64,000 nt of DNA from Chitinophagales bacterium (GCA_013816805.1 JACDDS010000009.1:92403-156402); one strand, 5' to 3'; positions 19,882 to 32,512 are shown, numbered from the stretch's first letter. The notes: generated by a model not told the origin, from the sequence alone. A program made the numbers and translations.

Positions 19882-21243
19882 ATGTCTGTGCACAAAAAGA
19901 TCGCTTTTCATACCCTGGGATGTAAATTAAATTTTGCAGAAACATCGGCTATCTCACGATTGATTTGTGCAGACGGTTTTGAAAAGGTAGATTTTGAAGG
20001 CAAAGCAGATATTTATATTATCAATACATGTTCCGTGACAGAAAATGCGGATAAAGAATGCAGGGCTGTAGTGCGTAAAGCATTAAGATATTCGCCCCGG
20101 GCCCAAATAGTCATATTAGGATGCTATGCCCAATTAAAACCTTTGGAAATAGCAGAGATACCCGGTGTAGACCTGGTATTAGGCGCCAGAGAAAAGTTTA
20201 ATATCGGGGAATACCTTAGAAAGCTACCTGAAGAAAAGATAATAAATAGTAAAGCAGCTGTTTACTCTTGTGACATTGATGAAGTAAACTTATTTGAAAG
20301 CAGCTATTCATTCGGAGAGCGCACCAGGGCATTCCTAAAAGTTCAGGATGGTTGCAATTACAATTGCACTTACTGCACCATCCCATTAGCCCGTGGAAAA
20401 AGCCGTAGTGACACTATAGCACATGTAACGGAGCAATCTCAAATGATTGCACAATCCGGAGTGAAGGAAATTGTTTTAAGCGGCGTGAACCTAGGGGATT
20501 TTGGAATCCACGATGCAGTTAGTCGCCACCATGAAGAAACGTTCTATGAACTCTTGCAGAAACTGGAAAATGTAGAAGCAATTTCACGGTTCCGCATTTC
20601 TTCAATTGAACCTAACCTGCTGAAGGATGAAATAATTGAATTTGTTGCAAGGTCAACGCGCATCATGCCCCATTTTCATATTCCTCTTCAGTCTGGGTCC
20701 GATGAAATCTTAAAACAAATGAAACGCAGGTATTTAACGGGATTGTATAAAGACCGAATTGAAAAGATAAAATACTTAATGCCGCATTCCTGTGTTGGAG
20801 CCGATGTTATTGTTGGTTTTCCAGGTGAATTAGAGAAAAATTTTGAAGAAACATATCAGCTTCTCGTGGACCTTGATATAAATTATTTGCACGTATTCAC
20901 ATATTCGGAAAGAGACCATACGGAAGGAGCTGCTATGGAAAAGGTAGTACCCAAATCAATCCGAAACCAAAGGAATAAAATGCTTAGGATCCTTTCTGAA
21001 GAAAAAAAACAGGCATTTTATAGACAGCACATAGGCACGACCAGAAAAGTTTTATTTGAAGGAGGAGAAAATCATTATACAGCATCAGGTTATACGGATA
21101 ACTACATACGGGTTACGGCTGAAGGTTATCCCGGTATTGTTGGCAGCATTGAGGCTGTAACATTAGAAAACGAATCAGCCAATTCTTTAAGAGGAAGATT
21201 AATTTCGAAATCAATTACCAATTACGAATTTATTCTGTCTTAA
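19882..21243 (+). CDS. mtaB: tRNA t6A37 methylthiotransferase MtaB
   Basis: A 453-residue protein from the ATG at 19882 (MSVHKKIAFHTLGCKLN). MTTase N-domain with HTLGCKLNFAET and further cluster Cys (INTCSVTENADKEC, ILGCYAQ); radical-SAM motif CNYNCTYCTIPLARG; IPLQSGSDEILKQMKRRY; C-terminal TRAM-like end. HTLGCKLN is diagnostic of MtaB rather than MiaB or RimO. It adds methylthio to t6A at position 37 of ANN-decoding tRNAs. Single-gene plus-strand unit, with lgt-like 100 bases downstream. Confidence 0.92.
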   Translation: MSVHKKIAFHTLGCKLNFAETSAISRLICADGFEKVDFEGKADIYIINTCSVTENADKECRAVVRKALRYSPRAQIVILGCYAQLKPLEIAEIPGVDLVLGAREKFNIGEYLRKLPEEKIINSKAAVYSCDIDEVNLFESSYSFGERTRAFLKVQDGCNYNCTYCTIPLARGKSRSDTIAHVTEQSQMIAQSGVKEIVLSGVNLGDFGIHDAVSRHHEETFYELLQKLENVEAISRFRISSIEPNLLKDEIIEFVARSTRIMPHFHIPLQSGSDEILKQMKRRYLTGLYKDRIEKIKYLMPHSCVGADVIVGFPGELEKNFEETYQLLVDLDINYLHVFTYSERDHTEGAAMEKVVPKSIRNQRNKMLRILSEEKKQAFYRQHIGTTRKVLFEGGENHYTASGYTDNYIRVTAEGYPGIVGSIEAVTLENESANSLRGRLISKSITNYEFILS

Positions 21244-21343
21244 TAAACCCAGATAGATTCTGCAAAAACAATTGCAGATGAGAGATTCAATTATAAAAGT
21301 TTATTTATAGATTTTACATTCAATTTGTTAGCTATTTAAATTA

Positions 21344-22501
21344 ATGTATCCTACCATTTCCGACCTCATCAAAGATTTGTTTGGCATTTACATACCCTTG
21401 CCCATTCAAAGCTTTGGTTTTATGATGGCAGTTTCTTTTTTTTTCGCGGCCTGGACGCTTGCAATGGAATTAAAAAGAAAAGAAAAAGCGGGACTACTTT
21501 TTCCTGTCAAAAAAAATGTAATTGAAGGAGCCCCTGCAACAATTTTAGATTTAATATTGAATGCATTGGGAGGCTTTATTGTGGGATATAAATTAGTGGC
21601 AATTGTACTTGACTATAAATCTTTTGTAGGTGATCCCCAGAGTTTTTTACTTTCTACACGTGGAAATCTTTTAGGTGGAGCAGCATTGGGTATTATTTTA
21701 CTGTACCTCAAATACCGCGAAAAAGAGAAGCAAAGATTACCCCAACCGGAAAAAAGACAAATAGAAATTTATCCTCATCAATTAGTGGGTGACATTACAA
21801 TCGTTGCTGCAGTTTCAGGATTATTGGGTGCCAAAATTTTTGATAACCTCGAACATATTGATTCGTTTATAGCAGATCCGATAACTTCTCTTTTGTCGTT
21901 TAGCGGGTTAACATTTTATGGAGGGCTTATATTTGGCGCAATTGCCGTTCTGTATTTTGCCCGAAAAAATAAAATTTCTGTGTTGCATTTAGCAGATGCG
22001 GCTGCCCCTGGATTAATTCTGGCTTATGGTATTGGCAGAATAGGCTGCCAGCTTGCAGGCGATGGCGATTGGGGCATTGTTAATTTTAATCCGAAACCGT
22101 CGTGGTTTTTTTTTCCGCATTGGGCATGGGCATATAATTATCCCCACAACGTAATTCAGGAAGGAATAGCAATTCCTGATTGTGTCGGAAAATTTTGTTA
22201 TCAATTAGCCCACCCAGTTTATCCTACTCCATTGTATGAAACCACGGCTGCGTTATTAATTTTCTTTTTTCTCTGGAGCATCCGGAAAAAGATCCGGGTT
22301 CCGGGAATGATTTTCAGCATTTACCTGCTCCTTAATGGGATAGAGCGGTTTTTAGTTGAACTGATTCGCGTGAATGTACAATACCATTTTATGGGGATTA
22401 ATGCCACACAGGCTGAAATTATTGGCGTAGTGATGGTAGTACTGGGGATTACCGGAATATTATTTTTTCAAAAACGCTATGCTCTGAAACAATTGAAGTG
22501 A
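21344..22501 (+). CDS. lgt: divergent prolipoprotein diacylglyceryl transferase homologue
   Basis: A 385-residue polytopic protein of the Lgt family (seven or so membrane segments). Family landmarks: YGGLIFGAIAV, GRIGCQLAGDGDWG, PTPLYETTAALLIFFF, GIERFLVELIRVN. Canonical Lgt has an HGGL and a GRxxNF(I)NGE motif; here the His is Tyr and the Asn is Cys, while the arginine and following Gly/Asp remain. Family role: adds diacylglyceryl to the lipobox Cys. This could be the main enzyme of the lineage or a paralogue with another substrate. Confidence 0.75.
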   Translation: MYPTISDLIKDLFGIYIPLPIQSFGFMMAVSFFFAAWTLAMELKRKEKAGLLFPVKKNVIEGAPATILDLILNALGGFIVGYKLVAIVLDYKSFVGDPQSFLLSTRGNLLGGAALGIILLYLKYREKEKQRLPQPEKRQIEIYPHQLVGDITIVAAVSGLLGAKIFDNLEHIDSFIADPITSLLSFSGLTFYGGLIFGAIAVLYFARKNKISVLHLADAAAPGLILAYGIGRIGCQLAGDGDWGIVNFNPKPSWFFFPHWAWAYNYPHNVIQEGIAIPDCVGKFCYQLAHPVYPTPLYETTAALLIFFFLWSIRKKIRVPGMIFSIYLLLNGIERFLVELIRVNVQYHFMGINATQAEIIGVVMVVLGITGILFFQKRYALKQLK

Positions 22502-22514
22502 AGGATAGAAAATT

Positions 22515-23642
22515 TCATTTTAAATTTTCAATAATGGAATTCATTTCTAAATATGTTTTTAATCCACCCTTTAAATTGTACAGGTTTGTAAAACCATATT
22601 TATCCTGCAGCTGTGTAATTGCTATTTGGCTTCTGATCCCCGCTTTACAATAGAAAATTACTTTTTTGTCTTTGGATATTTTCGCAACATTCAGCATTAT
22701 ATCGCCTAAAGGAATAAAATCACCACCAATATGCACTTTTGCCCGCTCAAACGGTTCCCGTACATCTATCAGCTGAATATTATCGTTCTGATCCAAGATC
22801 TGTTTTAGCTCCCCGGGAGAAATTTCTTTAATGATTTCATTTGATGATACGTTGCAAATATTTTTATATTCCTGCGAATTCAATAATGGTAAGCTCCGGA
22901 TTTCATCCACTGCATTTTCATCTCTTCTGAATGATACCGTCTGGAATTTCATAGAAAGAAAATCGATGTTCAATATTTTCCCCGAAAGAGCCTCTCCTAT
23001 TCCGCAAATAATTTTAATAGCTTCATTTGCCATTAGCGTTCCCACTATACCCGGAACAATTCCCATGACTCCGGTCTCTGAACAATCTGGCCTTTGCCCC
23101 GGTAAAGGAGGCTTATCAAATAAGCATCTGTAGGTGCCACTCCTGTTGAAATTAAATACTCCAACTTGACCGGTAAATCTATATACTGCCCCGGATACAA
23201 AAGGTTTATCCAATTTCACGCATACATCATTTATCAGATACCTGCATTCAAAATTATCAGAGCCATCAATAATCAAATCATAATTTTCCAGAATTGTAAG
23301 GGCATTTTCCGGATATAGAAATTCGCTGATAGATACAATATTAATTTCCGGATTTAATACCGATAACTTTTGTTTTGCTATTCCGGCTTTATTTTTTCCA
23401 ATTTCATTTTTATTAAATAAGACCTGGCGATGAAGATTTGTAACATCTATTGAGTCACCATCGATAATCCCTATTGTACCTGTACCCGCAGCTGCAAGAT
23501 ATGGAAGTAGAGAGCAGCCGAGACCGCCTGCTCCAATAACTATAACTTTTGCTTTTTTTAATTTTATCTGACCTTCTATACCCAGCTCAGACAATGATAT
23601 CTGCCTTGAATAGCGATGATGTTCTTCCTTTGTTAATTCCAC
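22515..23642 (-). CDS. ThiF/MoeB adenylyltransferase with C-terminal rhodanese domain
   Basis: A 375-residue protein, GTG start at 23642. Residues 1-245 are the ThiF/MoeB E1-like fold: RYSRQISLSELGIEGQIKL, nucleotide loop GAGGLGCSLLPYL, GDSIDVTNLHRQ and DGSDNFECRYLIND. Residues about 270-375 are a rhodanese with active-site loop CKAGIRSQ. It should adenylate the ThiS C-terminus and assist sulfur transfer, and may serve MoaD too. Last gene of the thiamine operon, 24 bases after thiH. Confidence 0.88.
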   Translation of the reverse strand: MELTKEEHHRYSRQISLSELGIEGQIKLKKAKVIVIGAGGLGCSLLPYLAAAGTGTIGIIDGDSIDVTNLHRQVLFNKNEIGKNKAGIAKQKLSVLNPEINIVSISEFLYPENALTILENYDLIIDGSDNFECRYLINDVCVKLDKPFVSGAVYRFTGQVGVFNFNRSGTYRCLFDKPPLPGQRPDCSETGVMGIVPGIVGTLMANEAIKIICGIGEALSGKILNIDFLSMKFQTVSFRRDENAVDEIRSLPLLNSQEYKNICNVSSNEIIKEISPGELKQILDQNDNIQLIDVREPFERAKVHIGGDFIPLGDIMLNVAKISKDKKVIFYCKAGIRSQIAITQLQDKYGFTNLYNLKGGLKTYLEMNSIIENLK

Positions 23643-23666
23643 AGCAGAATATCTAATTTCATATAA

Positions 23667-24773
23667 TCAGCTTAACGAACGGTCCCAATCCTTCCAGACT
23701 GGTTCATAACCGCTTGATTCAATAATAGCAGCTAATTCCTGAGGAGAACGGTCATCAGAGATTTCAAATTGCTCCAATGCATTCGAGTTGCTGTATCCCC
23801 CGGGTTCTGTCTTTGATCCTGCACTAATTGAGGTAATGCCCAGTTTAATGGCATTGTTCCGGAAGCCGCGTGCTTCCCGGGTCGATAGAGATAGTTCCAC
23901 ATTTTCATTATAAATTCTGTAAGCACATATCAGTTGCACCAGCTGTTTTTCACTCATTGGAAACTGAACATGTTGAGAGCCGACCGCTGGCCGAAGCCGC
24001 GGGAATGAAATGGAAAATTTTGTTTTCCAAAAGGTCTTTTCGAGATAAGCCAGATGCTGAGCAGTAAAAAAAGAATCGGTTCTCCAATCTTCAAGACCCA
24101 GTAAAACACCTAAACCTATTCGATGGACACCTGCCTTCCCCAGCCGGTCAGGTGTATCAAGCCGGTAGATGAAATTTGACTTTTTTCCTTTGGGATGATA
24201 TTGCTTGTAATTTTCCTTGTGGTAAGTCTCCTGGTAAACAAGAACTGTATTTACTCCGCAAGCAATTAATCTTTCATAATCATGCAGGTCCATTGGTTGA
24301 ACCTCGAGCATAATATTTGAAAAGTGAGGGCGTATCAATCTTATGGCATGTTCAAAATAATCCGATCCTACCGTTTTAACCGCTTCCCCACTTACAAGCA
24401 AAACATGATCATAACCCATTTCTTTGATAATGGCAATTTCGCGGAGGATCTGATTATCATTTAAGGTTAATCTTTCAATCTTATTATTAAAACTAAAGCC
24501 GCAATAGGTACAAATGTTCTGACATTCATTGGAAAGATACATCGGGATATACATTTGTATAACATTTCCAAAGCGACGCAAGGTAATATCATGGCTTAGT
24601 TGTGCCATGTTCTCTATATGCTTTTCTGCTGCAGGTGATATGAGTGCTTTAAAATCTTCCAGAGTCCTGTTTTCTTTTAAAAATGCTGTTGTTACATCTG
24701 TTTCCGTTTTAGCATAAATAGAATCACGTTCAGTATTCCAGTTCAGTTCATCAAAAATTTTTACAAAGCTCAT
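23667..24773 (-). CDS. thiH: 2-iminoacetate synthase (tyrosine lyase) ThiH
   Basis: A 368-residue radical-SAM protein with the cluster motif CQNICTYCGF (CxxxCxxC), VSGEAVKTVG, LVYQETYHKENY and GLLLG-type GVLLGLEDWRTD. It splits tyrosine to give dehydroglycine for thiazole formation with ThiG and ThiS-thiocarboxylate. The absence of thiO (glycine oxidase) in the operon fits this oxygen-sensitive route. Length matches the family. Confidence 0.95.
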   Translation of the reverse strand: MSFVKIFDELNWNTERDSIYAKTETDVTTAFLKENRTLEDFKALISPAAEKHIENMAQLSHDITLRRFGNVIQMYIPMYLSNECQNICTYCGFSFNNKIERLTLNDNQILREIAIIKEMGYDHVLLVSGEAVKTVGSDYFEHAIRLIRPHFSNIMLEVQPMDLHDYERLIACGVNTVLVYQETYHKENYKQYHPKGKKSNFIYRLDTPDRLGKAGVHRIGLGVLLGLEDWRTDSFFTAQHLAYLEKTFWKTKFSISFPRLRPAVGSQHVQFPMSEKQLVQLICAYRIYNENVELSLSTREARGFRNNAIKLGITSISAGSKTEPGGYSNSNALEQFEISDDRSPQELAAIIESSGYEPVWKDWDRSLS

Positions 24774-24787
24774 CTCACTTAATGTTT

Positions 24788-25558
24788 TTATTCGGAAAGG
24801 AAGGCGGTAAGAGGACTGCTCGCTTCTGCAAATGCTGAGGTAATACCTAATCTTGATTCATATGCCATTCTGCCTGCTTCAACTGCTAACTTAAAAGCAC
24901 GTGCCATCTCTGTTGGATCAAGTGCTACTGAAATGGCTGTATTAACTAATACTGCATCAGCTCCCATTTCCATTGCTGCGGCAGCGTGAGAAGGAGCTCC
25001 AATTCCTGCATCAATAACAACAGGTATCTTGCTTTCACGAATTATGATCTCCAGCATCTCTTTTGTTTGAAGTCCCTTATTCGATCCAATCGGTGAACCT
25101 AACGGCATTACCGCACTTGTACCTGCATCTTCCAAACGCTTGCATAGTACAGGATCCGCATTCACATACGGTAAAACAATAAATCCCATTTTCACTAATT
25201 GCTCTGAAGCAATTAAGGTTTCCACAGCATCTGGCAAAAGATACCTTGGGTCCGGATGTATTTCCAGTTTGAGCCAATTCGTTTCCATAGCTTCTCTTCC
25301 TAATTGAGCAGCAAGAACCGCCTCTTTCGCATTTCTTGCTCCGCTAGTATTAGGCAGTATTTGCACAGGAAGTGATCTTATTATATTCCCTAAATCATCT
25401 TCATTTTTAGAAATGTCTATTCGCTTTAATGCCACAGTAACCATTTGTGTATCCGAGGCTCTTATCGCTTGAGTCATCAATTTTTTCGAACTGAATTTTC
25501 CCGTCCCTAAAAACAACCGGGATTGAAAATATTTTCCTGCAATAATTAATTCTTTCAT
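24788..25558 (-). CDS. thiG: thiazole synthase ThiG
   Basis: A 256-residue TIM barrel with FLGTGKFSS, catalytic lysine in [23 protein letters not shown] and [31 protein letters not shown]. It condenses deoxyxylulose phosphate, dehydroglycine and sulfur from ThiS into the thiazole phosphate. It overlaps the thiE stop by 4 bases (ATGA), so the two are translationally coupled. Confidence 0.96.
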   Translation of the reverse strand: MKELIIAGKYFQSRLFLGTGKFSSKKLMTQAIRASDTQMVTVALKRIDISKNEDDLGNIIRSLPVQILPNTSGARNAKEAVLAAQLGREAMETNWLKLEIHPDPRYLLPDAVETLIASEQLVKMGFIVLPYVNADPVLCKRLEDAGTSAVMPLGSPIGSNKGLQTKEMLEIIIRESKIPVVIDAGIGAPSHAAAAMEMGADAVLVNTAISVALDPTEMARAFKLAVEAGRMAYESRLGITSAFAEASSPLTAFLSE

Positions 25559-26238
25559 AGTTGTATTACATTAAAATATGTATGAATACCAGAATTAGCT
25601 TCTGACACTCCACATTCATTTATAAATTCCCTGATTGACTGACCCGGATTTCCGGAAAGACTTACAGCAGAGGAAACAGCCACTCCATTTGCATTTACGC
25701 CAAAGATTGATTCTACATCAGTGAGTTGTATTCCTCCTATGGCAATAACAGGTTTCATCATGCCTGCTTTTCGTGCACCCGAAATAATAGTTTTAATACC
25801 TTCCGCTTGTAAAAAGGAATACTGATTTTGTTTAGTCCCGGATAACCGGAATGGCCCAAGGCCCACATAATCAATTTCGGCATTTTTTAAATCCAGTAAT
25901 TGTTCCATGGTATGGGTGGATAATCCAATAATGCTATCTCTTCCCAGAATTTTTCTTGCTTCAGTCCATGGCATATCATCCTGTCCCAAATGAACTCCAT
26001 CTGCACCTATTTTTTTAGCTATGTAAGGATGATCATTTATCAGAAGTTTTACATCGAATTGAGCTGTGATGGCTCTGGCGTGTTCGGCAATCTGCAGCCA
26101 TTCTTCTTCATTTCTATTTTTGATTCTTAGTTGAATCCATTTCACCCCTGCTTCACAAGCAGTTTGAACTTGCTTCTCATGGGAATAATGCGGCAGGTCC
26201 TGAGTAAGAAAATGAAATCCGGAAATTTTTTTATTCAT
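25555..26238 (-). CDS. thiE: thiamine-phosphate synthase ThiE
   Basis: A 227-residue TIM barrel with [48 protein letters not shown] and [13 protein letters not shown], all ThiE signatures including the pyrophosphate-binding arginines and the Gly-rich phosphate loop. It joins HMP pyrophosphate to thiazole phosphate. It overlaps thiD by 8 bases upstream. The motif set is closer to bona fide ThiE than that of the paralogue at 26998. Confidence 0.93.
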   Translation of the reverse strand: MNKKISGFHFLTQDLPHYSHEKQVQTACEAGVKWIQLRIKNRNEEEWLQIAEHARAITAQFDVKLLINDHPYIAKKIGADGVHLGQDDMPWTEARKILGRDSIIGLSTHTMEQLLDLKNAEIDYVGLGPFRLSGTKQNQYSFLQAEGIKTIISGARKAGMMKPVIAIGGIQLTDVESIFGVNANGVAVSSAVSLSGNPGQSIREFINECGVSEANSGIHTYFNVIQL

Positions 26239-26997
26239 GCACCTCTATTTTAATATTTTTATGAATGCCAAGTAGTCCATCGCTGCTTAGCAAAAATTTC
26301 CGTGTGTATTCCCTTGCCAGTTTGCAGCTTATTAATAAATTATTTCCTCTGGTAAGAAAAGCTGTTATAGCCGATGACAGGACACAACCCGAACCATGTT
26401 TTTTATATCCATTAAGAAAATGTGTTTCAAAATAATATTCGTTTCCTTCGGTAAATAATAAATCGAAAAGTTGATTATCAGCACCGGCAACACTTTTAAC
26501 AAAAACATTTGTGAAGTTTTTCAATCTTCCAGCTGCTTTTAAATCATTTCCTTCGTTCATTAATTTTTTTATTTCCTCACTATTAGGAGTTATTAAAAAT
26601 ACTTTCTTACAGATTTCAATAAACTCATCATAGCTGAATTCTGAATGAAAATGAAATCCTGAAGAAGAACTAAGGATCGGGTCCCAAATAATCTTAATAA
26701 ATGGAAAACTTTTTTTCAAAAAATCTATTACCTCTATAACTATGCTAAAGCTTTCAATGAGACCTATTTTAATGTAAGTGAGCGGATACTTTTTCAACAA
26801 AATTTCAAGCTGTAAAAAAATAGTATGTGACAAAACCCATTTTACGCTTGAAAGCTGTTCTTCGGTCTGAACCGTATTAGCTGTGCATACGCCCAACCCA
26901 TACACATTAAGCTGCTCAAAAGTTTTTATATCGGCAACCAGTCCTGCTCCGCCACTGGGATCAAAGCCTGCAATACTTAAAGCGTATTGATGTTGCT

Positions 26998-27004
<7 letters not shown>
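26231..27004 (-). CDS. thiD: HMP/HMP-phosphate kinase ThiD
   Basis: The start is placed at the ATG at 27004 (MLKQHQYALSIAGFDPSGGAGL); a TTG 18 bases upstream lies inside the preceding gene. The 257-residue protein has ribokinase-fold landmarks: AGFDPSGGAGLVADIKTF, WDPILSSSSG, LITPNSEEI, and KHGSGCVLSSAITAFL with the anion hole. It phosphorylates hydroxymethylpyrimidine twice. Some surface segments are Lys/Asn-rich and divergent, but catalytic motifs are intact. Confidence 0.9.
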
Positions 27005-29531
<2,527 letters not shown>

Positions 29532-29540
29532 CTAATGCTA

Positions 29541-29744
29541 TTAGCCTCCCTGCGCCGCTTCAATAATGAGCACTTCATCATTTTCTTTTAAGCTGAAATA
29601 GCCCCATTCACTTTTTGGAATTACTTCATCATTTACCGCTATCGCTATTCCATTTTTTTCCTGCAGCAATAGTTTTTTCAGGAGCATCTCTAATTGATTG
29701 CTGTCCTCTAAAGCAATGATATTATTGTTAACCTTAATGTTCAT
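29541..29744 (-). CDS. thiS: sulfur carrier protein ThiS
   Basis: A 67-residue ubiquitin-fold protein with IAVNDEVIPKSEW and a C-terminal GG (EAAQGG), the tail that ThiF-type enzymes adenylate and turn into a thiocarboxylate. It is the first gene after the TPP riboswitch. Its small size and the GG end are diagnostic of ThiS/MoaD; the context picks ThiS. Confidence 0.93.
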   Translation of the reverse strand: MNIKVNNNIIALEDSNQLEMLLKKLLLQEKNGIAIAVNDEVIPKSEWGYFSLKENDEVLIIEAAQGG

Positions 29745-29823
29745 TAGTTTAAATAGATAGTTCCTTTTTTAAAACATTTAAATATGAAAAATCGAAAACA
29801 ATAGAAGGAGATCAATTTAACTT

Positions 29824-29895
29824 TTCCCTTCGCAGGAATTACCCTGATCAGGTTTTGAGGGTTTGATCTCAGTCCGGAAGGACACCCCTAAAGTT
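29824..29895 (-). promoter_or_regulatory. TPP riboswitch (THI element)
   Basis: Read on the minus strand the element contains the conserved pieces GGGGTGTCC, ACTGAGA, ACCC, ACCTGATCAGGGTAAT and GCGAAGGGA in canonical order. It sits about 80 bases upstream of thiS and should switch off the whole thi operon when thiamine pyrophosphate is plentiful. A perfect palindrome, GTTTTCGAAAAC (29893-29904), lies at its 5' edge. Confidence 0.95.
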
Positions 29896-29977
29896 TTCGA
29901 AAACGAAACTACAATTTTTTAAACACTTGCTTTTCTATTTAGTGCCGCAGAAGCATTGTTAGGTTACCATTCTCAGA

Positions 29978-30772
29978 TCAATTAACTTTTGCAGTTAACG
30001 GGTTTCGGATACCTTCATACCGAAACATTTGTGCTTGTACTGCACCAACTACAATAGGCGATTCTACTAGTACGGGAATTTTATTCTCATCATCTGTAAC
30101 GTGTACGGTCATTTTCTCCCCACCTTTAAAGATAGTCCCTTTGATTAAGAGAGGGCGAAATACAATACAGCGAAATGTGCCCTGGCTCGTAGTTATCTGC
30201 TCCTTTCCGATATAGCGGATATAAATAGGATAGATTTTATCATCTAAAAATAAATTTACCGGAATGGTGTCATTTACGTTATACCGCGCAAAATTGATAT
30301 TACGGGCATAATATATAGCCGATAGAACATCCTGAATACAGTCCGGTATATTGAATGTTCCATGAGTTGAAACAGCCTTTTGCTGATCATGCTTAAAGGT
30401 AACATTGTTATAGATGGAATAACCTCCCTCATTTACATTACGTATGAATTTAAGCGGTTGCAATGTTTCCATGTCAACATAGCTTTCATATTGATCACGA
30501 ACCTTAAAAAACCAATCGTAACTTTTATAGCTGCTGCCATACCCAATCATATGATACACCGGCTTATTTTCAAAAATGCCTGAATTCACTGTAAATGACA
30601 CTTCACCACCATTAAATTTCAACCCGTGCCAGTTATAGCTAACTTTATAAAACACTTTTTCTCCAATGCTGAAAGCAGTATTATTTACAATACATCTTGA
30701 AGAAGTCTGTGCCGCGCCAAAATTAAAGCAGGTAATCAACCAGAAAACTAAAGTGGCCAATACAGTTTTCAT
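29978..30772 (-). CDS. DUF3108 exported protein
   Basis: A 264-residue protein with a signal peptide (residues 1-21, ending GAAQ) and the DUF3108 pattern: FSIGEKVFYKVSYNWHGLKFNGGEVSF, then QDVLSAIYYARN and VNLFLDDKIYPIYIRYIGKE. The family is periplasmic and of unknown function. It has its own unit next to the riboswitch and faces ruvC across a 207-base divergent region in which I see no clear promoter. Confidence 0.75.
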   Translation of the reverse strand: MKTVLATLVFWLITCFNFGAAQTSSRCIVNNTAFSIGEKVFYKVSYNWHGLKFNGGEVSFTVNSGIFENKPVYHMIGYGSSYKSYDWFFKVRDQYESYVDMETLQPLKFIRNVNEGGYSIYNNVTFKHDQQKAVSTHGTFNIPDCIQDVLSAIYYARNINFARYNVNDTIPVNLFLDDKIYPIYIRYIGKEQITTSQGTFRCIVFRPLLIKGTIFKGGEKMTVHVTDDENKIPVLVESPIVVGAVQAQMFRYEGIRNPLTAKVN

Positions 30773-30979
30773 TCTTTATATCAGGTAATGTTAATCTCCA
30801 GATACCGTGCTATATAATATGTGAATAGATAAACGTTCTTCTAAGATTCATATTTTAAAGTTATTTTATTGCTGATTCTCAATTGCAGAAAACGGCTTCA
30901 TAAGGTATTTCAATTTTCAATAATTGTAAAAGTAATTCCATCTTTATAATGTCATTGTTTTTTAGTTAAAAAGGCGCCA

Positions 30980-31558
30980 TTGACTGAAACTGGAAATAAG
31001 ACTGTAGCTTCTAAAATTATTCTTGGTATTGATCCCGGTACTAATGTTATGGGATTCAGCATAATAAAAATTGATGATAAAAGAATGGTGCTCGTTGAAA
31101 TGGATGTTATAAGAGTAAATAAAGAAAAAGATCATTACCAGAAATTAAAAAAAATATACTCAGGGGTTCAACAGATTATACACCGTTACCGTCCTACTGA
31201 TTTGGCCATTGAATCGCCATTTTTTGGAAAGAATGTACAATCGATGCTAAAATTGGGAAGGGCTCAGGGAATTGCTATTGCGGTGGCACTATCGGAAAAA
31301 ATTGAAGTCTTTGAATATTCGCCAAGAAAAATTAAGCAATCCGTTACCGGTAACGGCAACTCATCTAAAGAACAGGTAGCACTTATTTTGTCTCAATTGC
31401 TTCGGTTCGACACAAAACATCTTTTACCCGATGCAACGGATGCTTTGGGTGTGGCTGTTTGCCATCATTTTCAAAATAAAATACTTTTTTCAAGGGATTC
31501 AAAAGTGTCAGGATGGAAAAAATTTATTGAATTAAATCCTGGAAGAATTATAAAATGA
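30980..31558 (+). CDS. ruvC: Holliday junction endonuclease RuvC
   Basis: A 192-residue RuvC. Catalytic acids lie in ILGIDPGTNVMGF, LAIESPFFGKN and DATDALGVAVCH. It cuts Holliday junctions with RuvAB. The start is a TTG at 30980; the next in-frame ATG falls after the first catalytic Asp and so cannot be the start. Single-gene unit convergent with the HIT gene; ruvAB are elsewhere. Confidence 0.93.
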   Translation: MTETGNKTVASKIILGIDPGTNVMGFSIIKIDDKRMVLVEMDVIRVNKEKDHYQKLKKIYSGVQQIIHRYRPTDLAIESPFFGKNVQSMLKLGRAQGIAIAVALSEKIEVFEYSPRKIKQSVTGNGNSSKEQVALILSQLLRFDTKHLLPDATDALGVAVCHHFQNKILFSRDSKVSGWKKFIELNPGRIIK

Positions 31559-31568
31559 ATTTAAAATC

Positions 31569-31967
31569 CTAAGCAATAAAGTGTGTCTGTACATCATTAG
31601 CTATGCTTCTCAGTCTTTCTGCAGGAACCTTTAGTTTAGATTTGCTGAAATTTATATCCTCTACACTTTGCAATGGGATCAAATGAATATGAGCATGGGG
31701 CACTTCCAGACCGACTACCGCAACGCCAATTTTTCTGCAATAAATTGATTTTTTAATTGCCTGAGCAACATGCTTTGCGAAAACAACCATATCCGAAAGC
31801 ATCGTATCTTCTATATCAAAGAAATCATCAATTTCTTTTTTGGGAATTACCAGGGTGTGCCCTTCTGCAAGAGGCATAATATCGAGAAAAGCAATGAATT
31901 TATCATCTTCAGCAACAATGTAAGCAGGTATTTCCCGGTTAATGATTTTTGTAAAAATGCTTCCCAT
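31569..31967 (-). CDS. HIT-family nucleotide hydrolase/transferase
   Basis: A 132-residue protein with IFTKIINREIPAYIVAEDD at the start and the histidine triad HAHIHLIPL near the end. This is the HinT/HIT branch, which hydrolyses adenosine 5'-phosphoramidates. Its start lies 6 bases from the greA stop, so they are cotranscribed (greA first). Confidence 0.92.
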   Translation of the reverse strand: MGSIFTKIINREIPAYIVAEDDKFIAFLDIMPLAEGHTLVIPKKEIDDFFDIEDTMLSDMVVFAKHVAQAIKKSIYCRKIGVAVVGLEVPHAHIHLIPLQSVEDINFSKSKLKVPAERLRSIANDVQTHFIA

Positions 31968-31973
31968 AATAAT

Positions 31974-32447
31974 CTATATTGAAATCTCAAGAACTTCCAA
32001 TTTTAACTTGCCTGAAGGAACATCGATTTCTGCAACTTCTCCAACCGCTTTTCCCAGCAATCCCTTTCCAATCGGAGAAGTAACTGAAATCTTCCCTGTT
32101 TTTAGATCTGCTTCTTTTTCCGATACAAGCATAAATTGATTGGTCTGTTTTGTCCCCAGGTTTTTGACTTTTACTTTAGCCATTACTATTACTTTTGAAC
32201 CATCAAATTTGCTGGTATCGATAATTCGCGCATTTGCAAGTGCCTCTTCTAATTTGGAAATTTTCATTTCAAGCATACCCTGTGCATCTTTTGCCGCGTC
32301 ATATTCTGCGTTCTCAGAAAGATCACCCTTTTCCCTTGCTTCCTGAATTTGACTTGCAATTTCTGCCCTTCCCTTTGTTCTGAGCTCGATCAGCTCTCTT
32401 TTTAATCTTTCTAATCCTTCAATAGTTAGATAGGTAATGTCTGACAT
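31974..32447 (-). CDS. greA: transcription elongation factor GreA
   Basis: A 157-residue GreA from the ATG at 32447 (MSDITYLTIEGLERLKREL); the frame continues upstream through a terminator, so that extension is rejected. The coiled coil (residues about 10-75) has the tip DLSENAEYDAAKDAQG with the acidic pair that stimulates RNA cleavage; the C-domain has SPIGKGLLGKAVGE. It rescues backtracked RNA polymerase. Confidence 0.95.
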   Translation of the reverse strand: MSDITYLTIEGLERLKRELIELRTKGRAEIASQIQEAREKGDLSENAEYDAAKDAQGMLEMKISKLEEALANARIIDTSKFDGSKVIVMAKVKVKNLGTKQTNQFMLVSEKEADLKTGKISVTSPIGKGLLGKAVGEVAEIDVPSGKLKLEVLEISI

Positions 32448-32481
32448 AAATTGGCTTTCTTGTTTAATAAATAAAGCAAAA

Positions 32482-32512
32482 AGAAACGCTTCCTTTTGGC
32501 AGAAGCGTTTCT
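32482..32512 (-). terminator. terminator of the PorV-like gene
   Basis: An 11-base perfect stem (AGAAACGCTTC at 32482-32492, GAAGCGTTTCT at 32502-32512) with a 9-base loop, 18 bases past the stop at 32530. On the minus strand it is followed by TTTTTGCTTT. It separates the export genes from greA. Confidence 0.85.
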
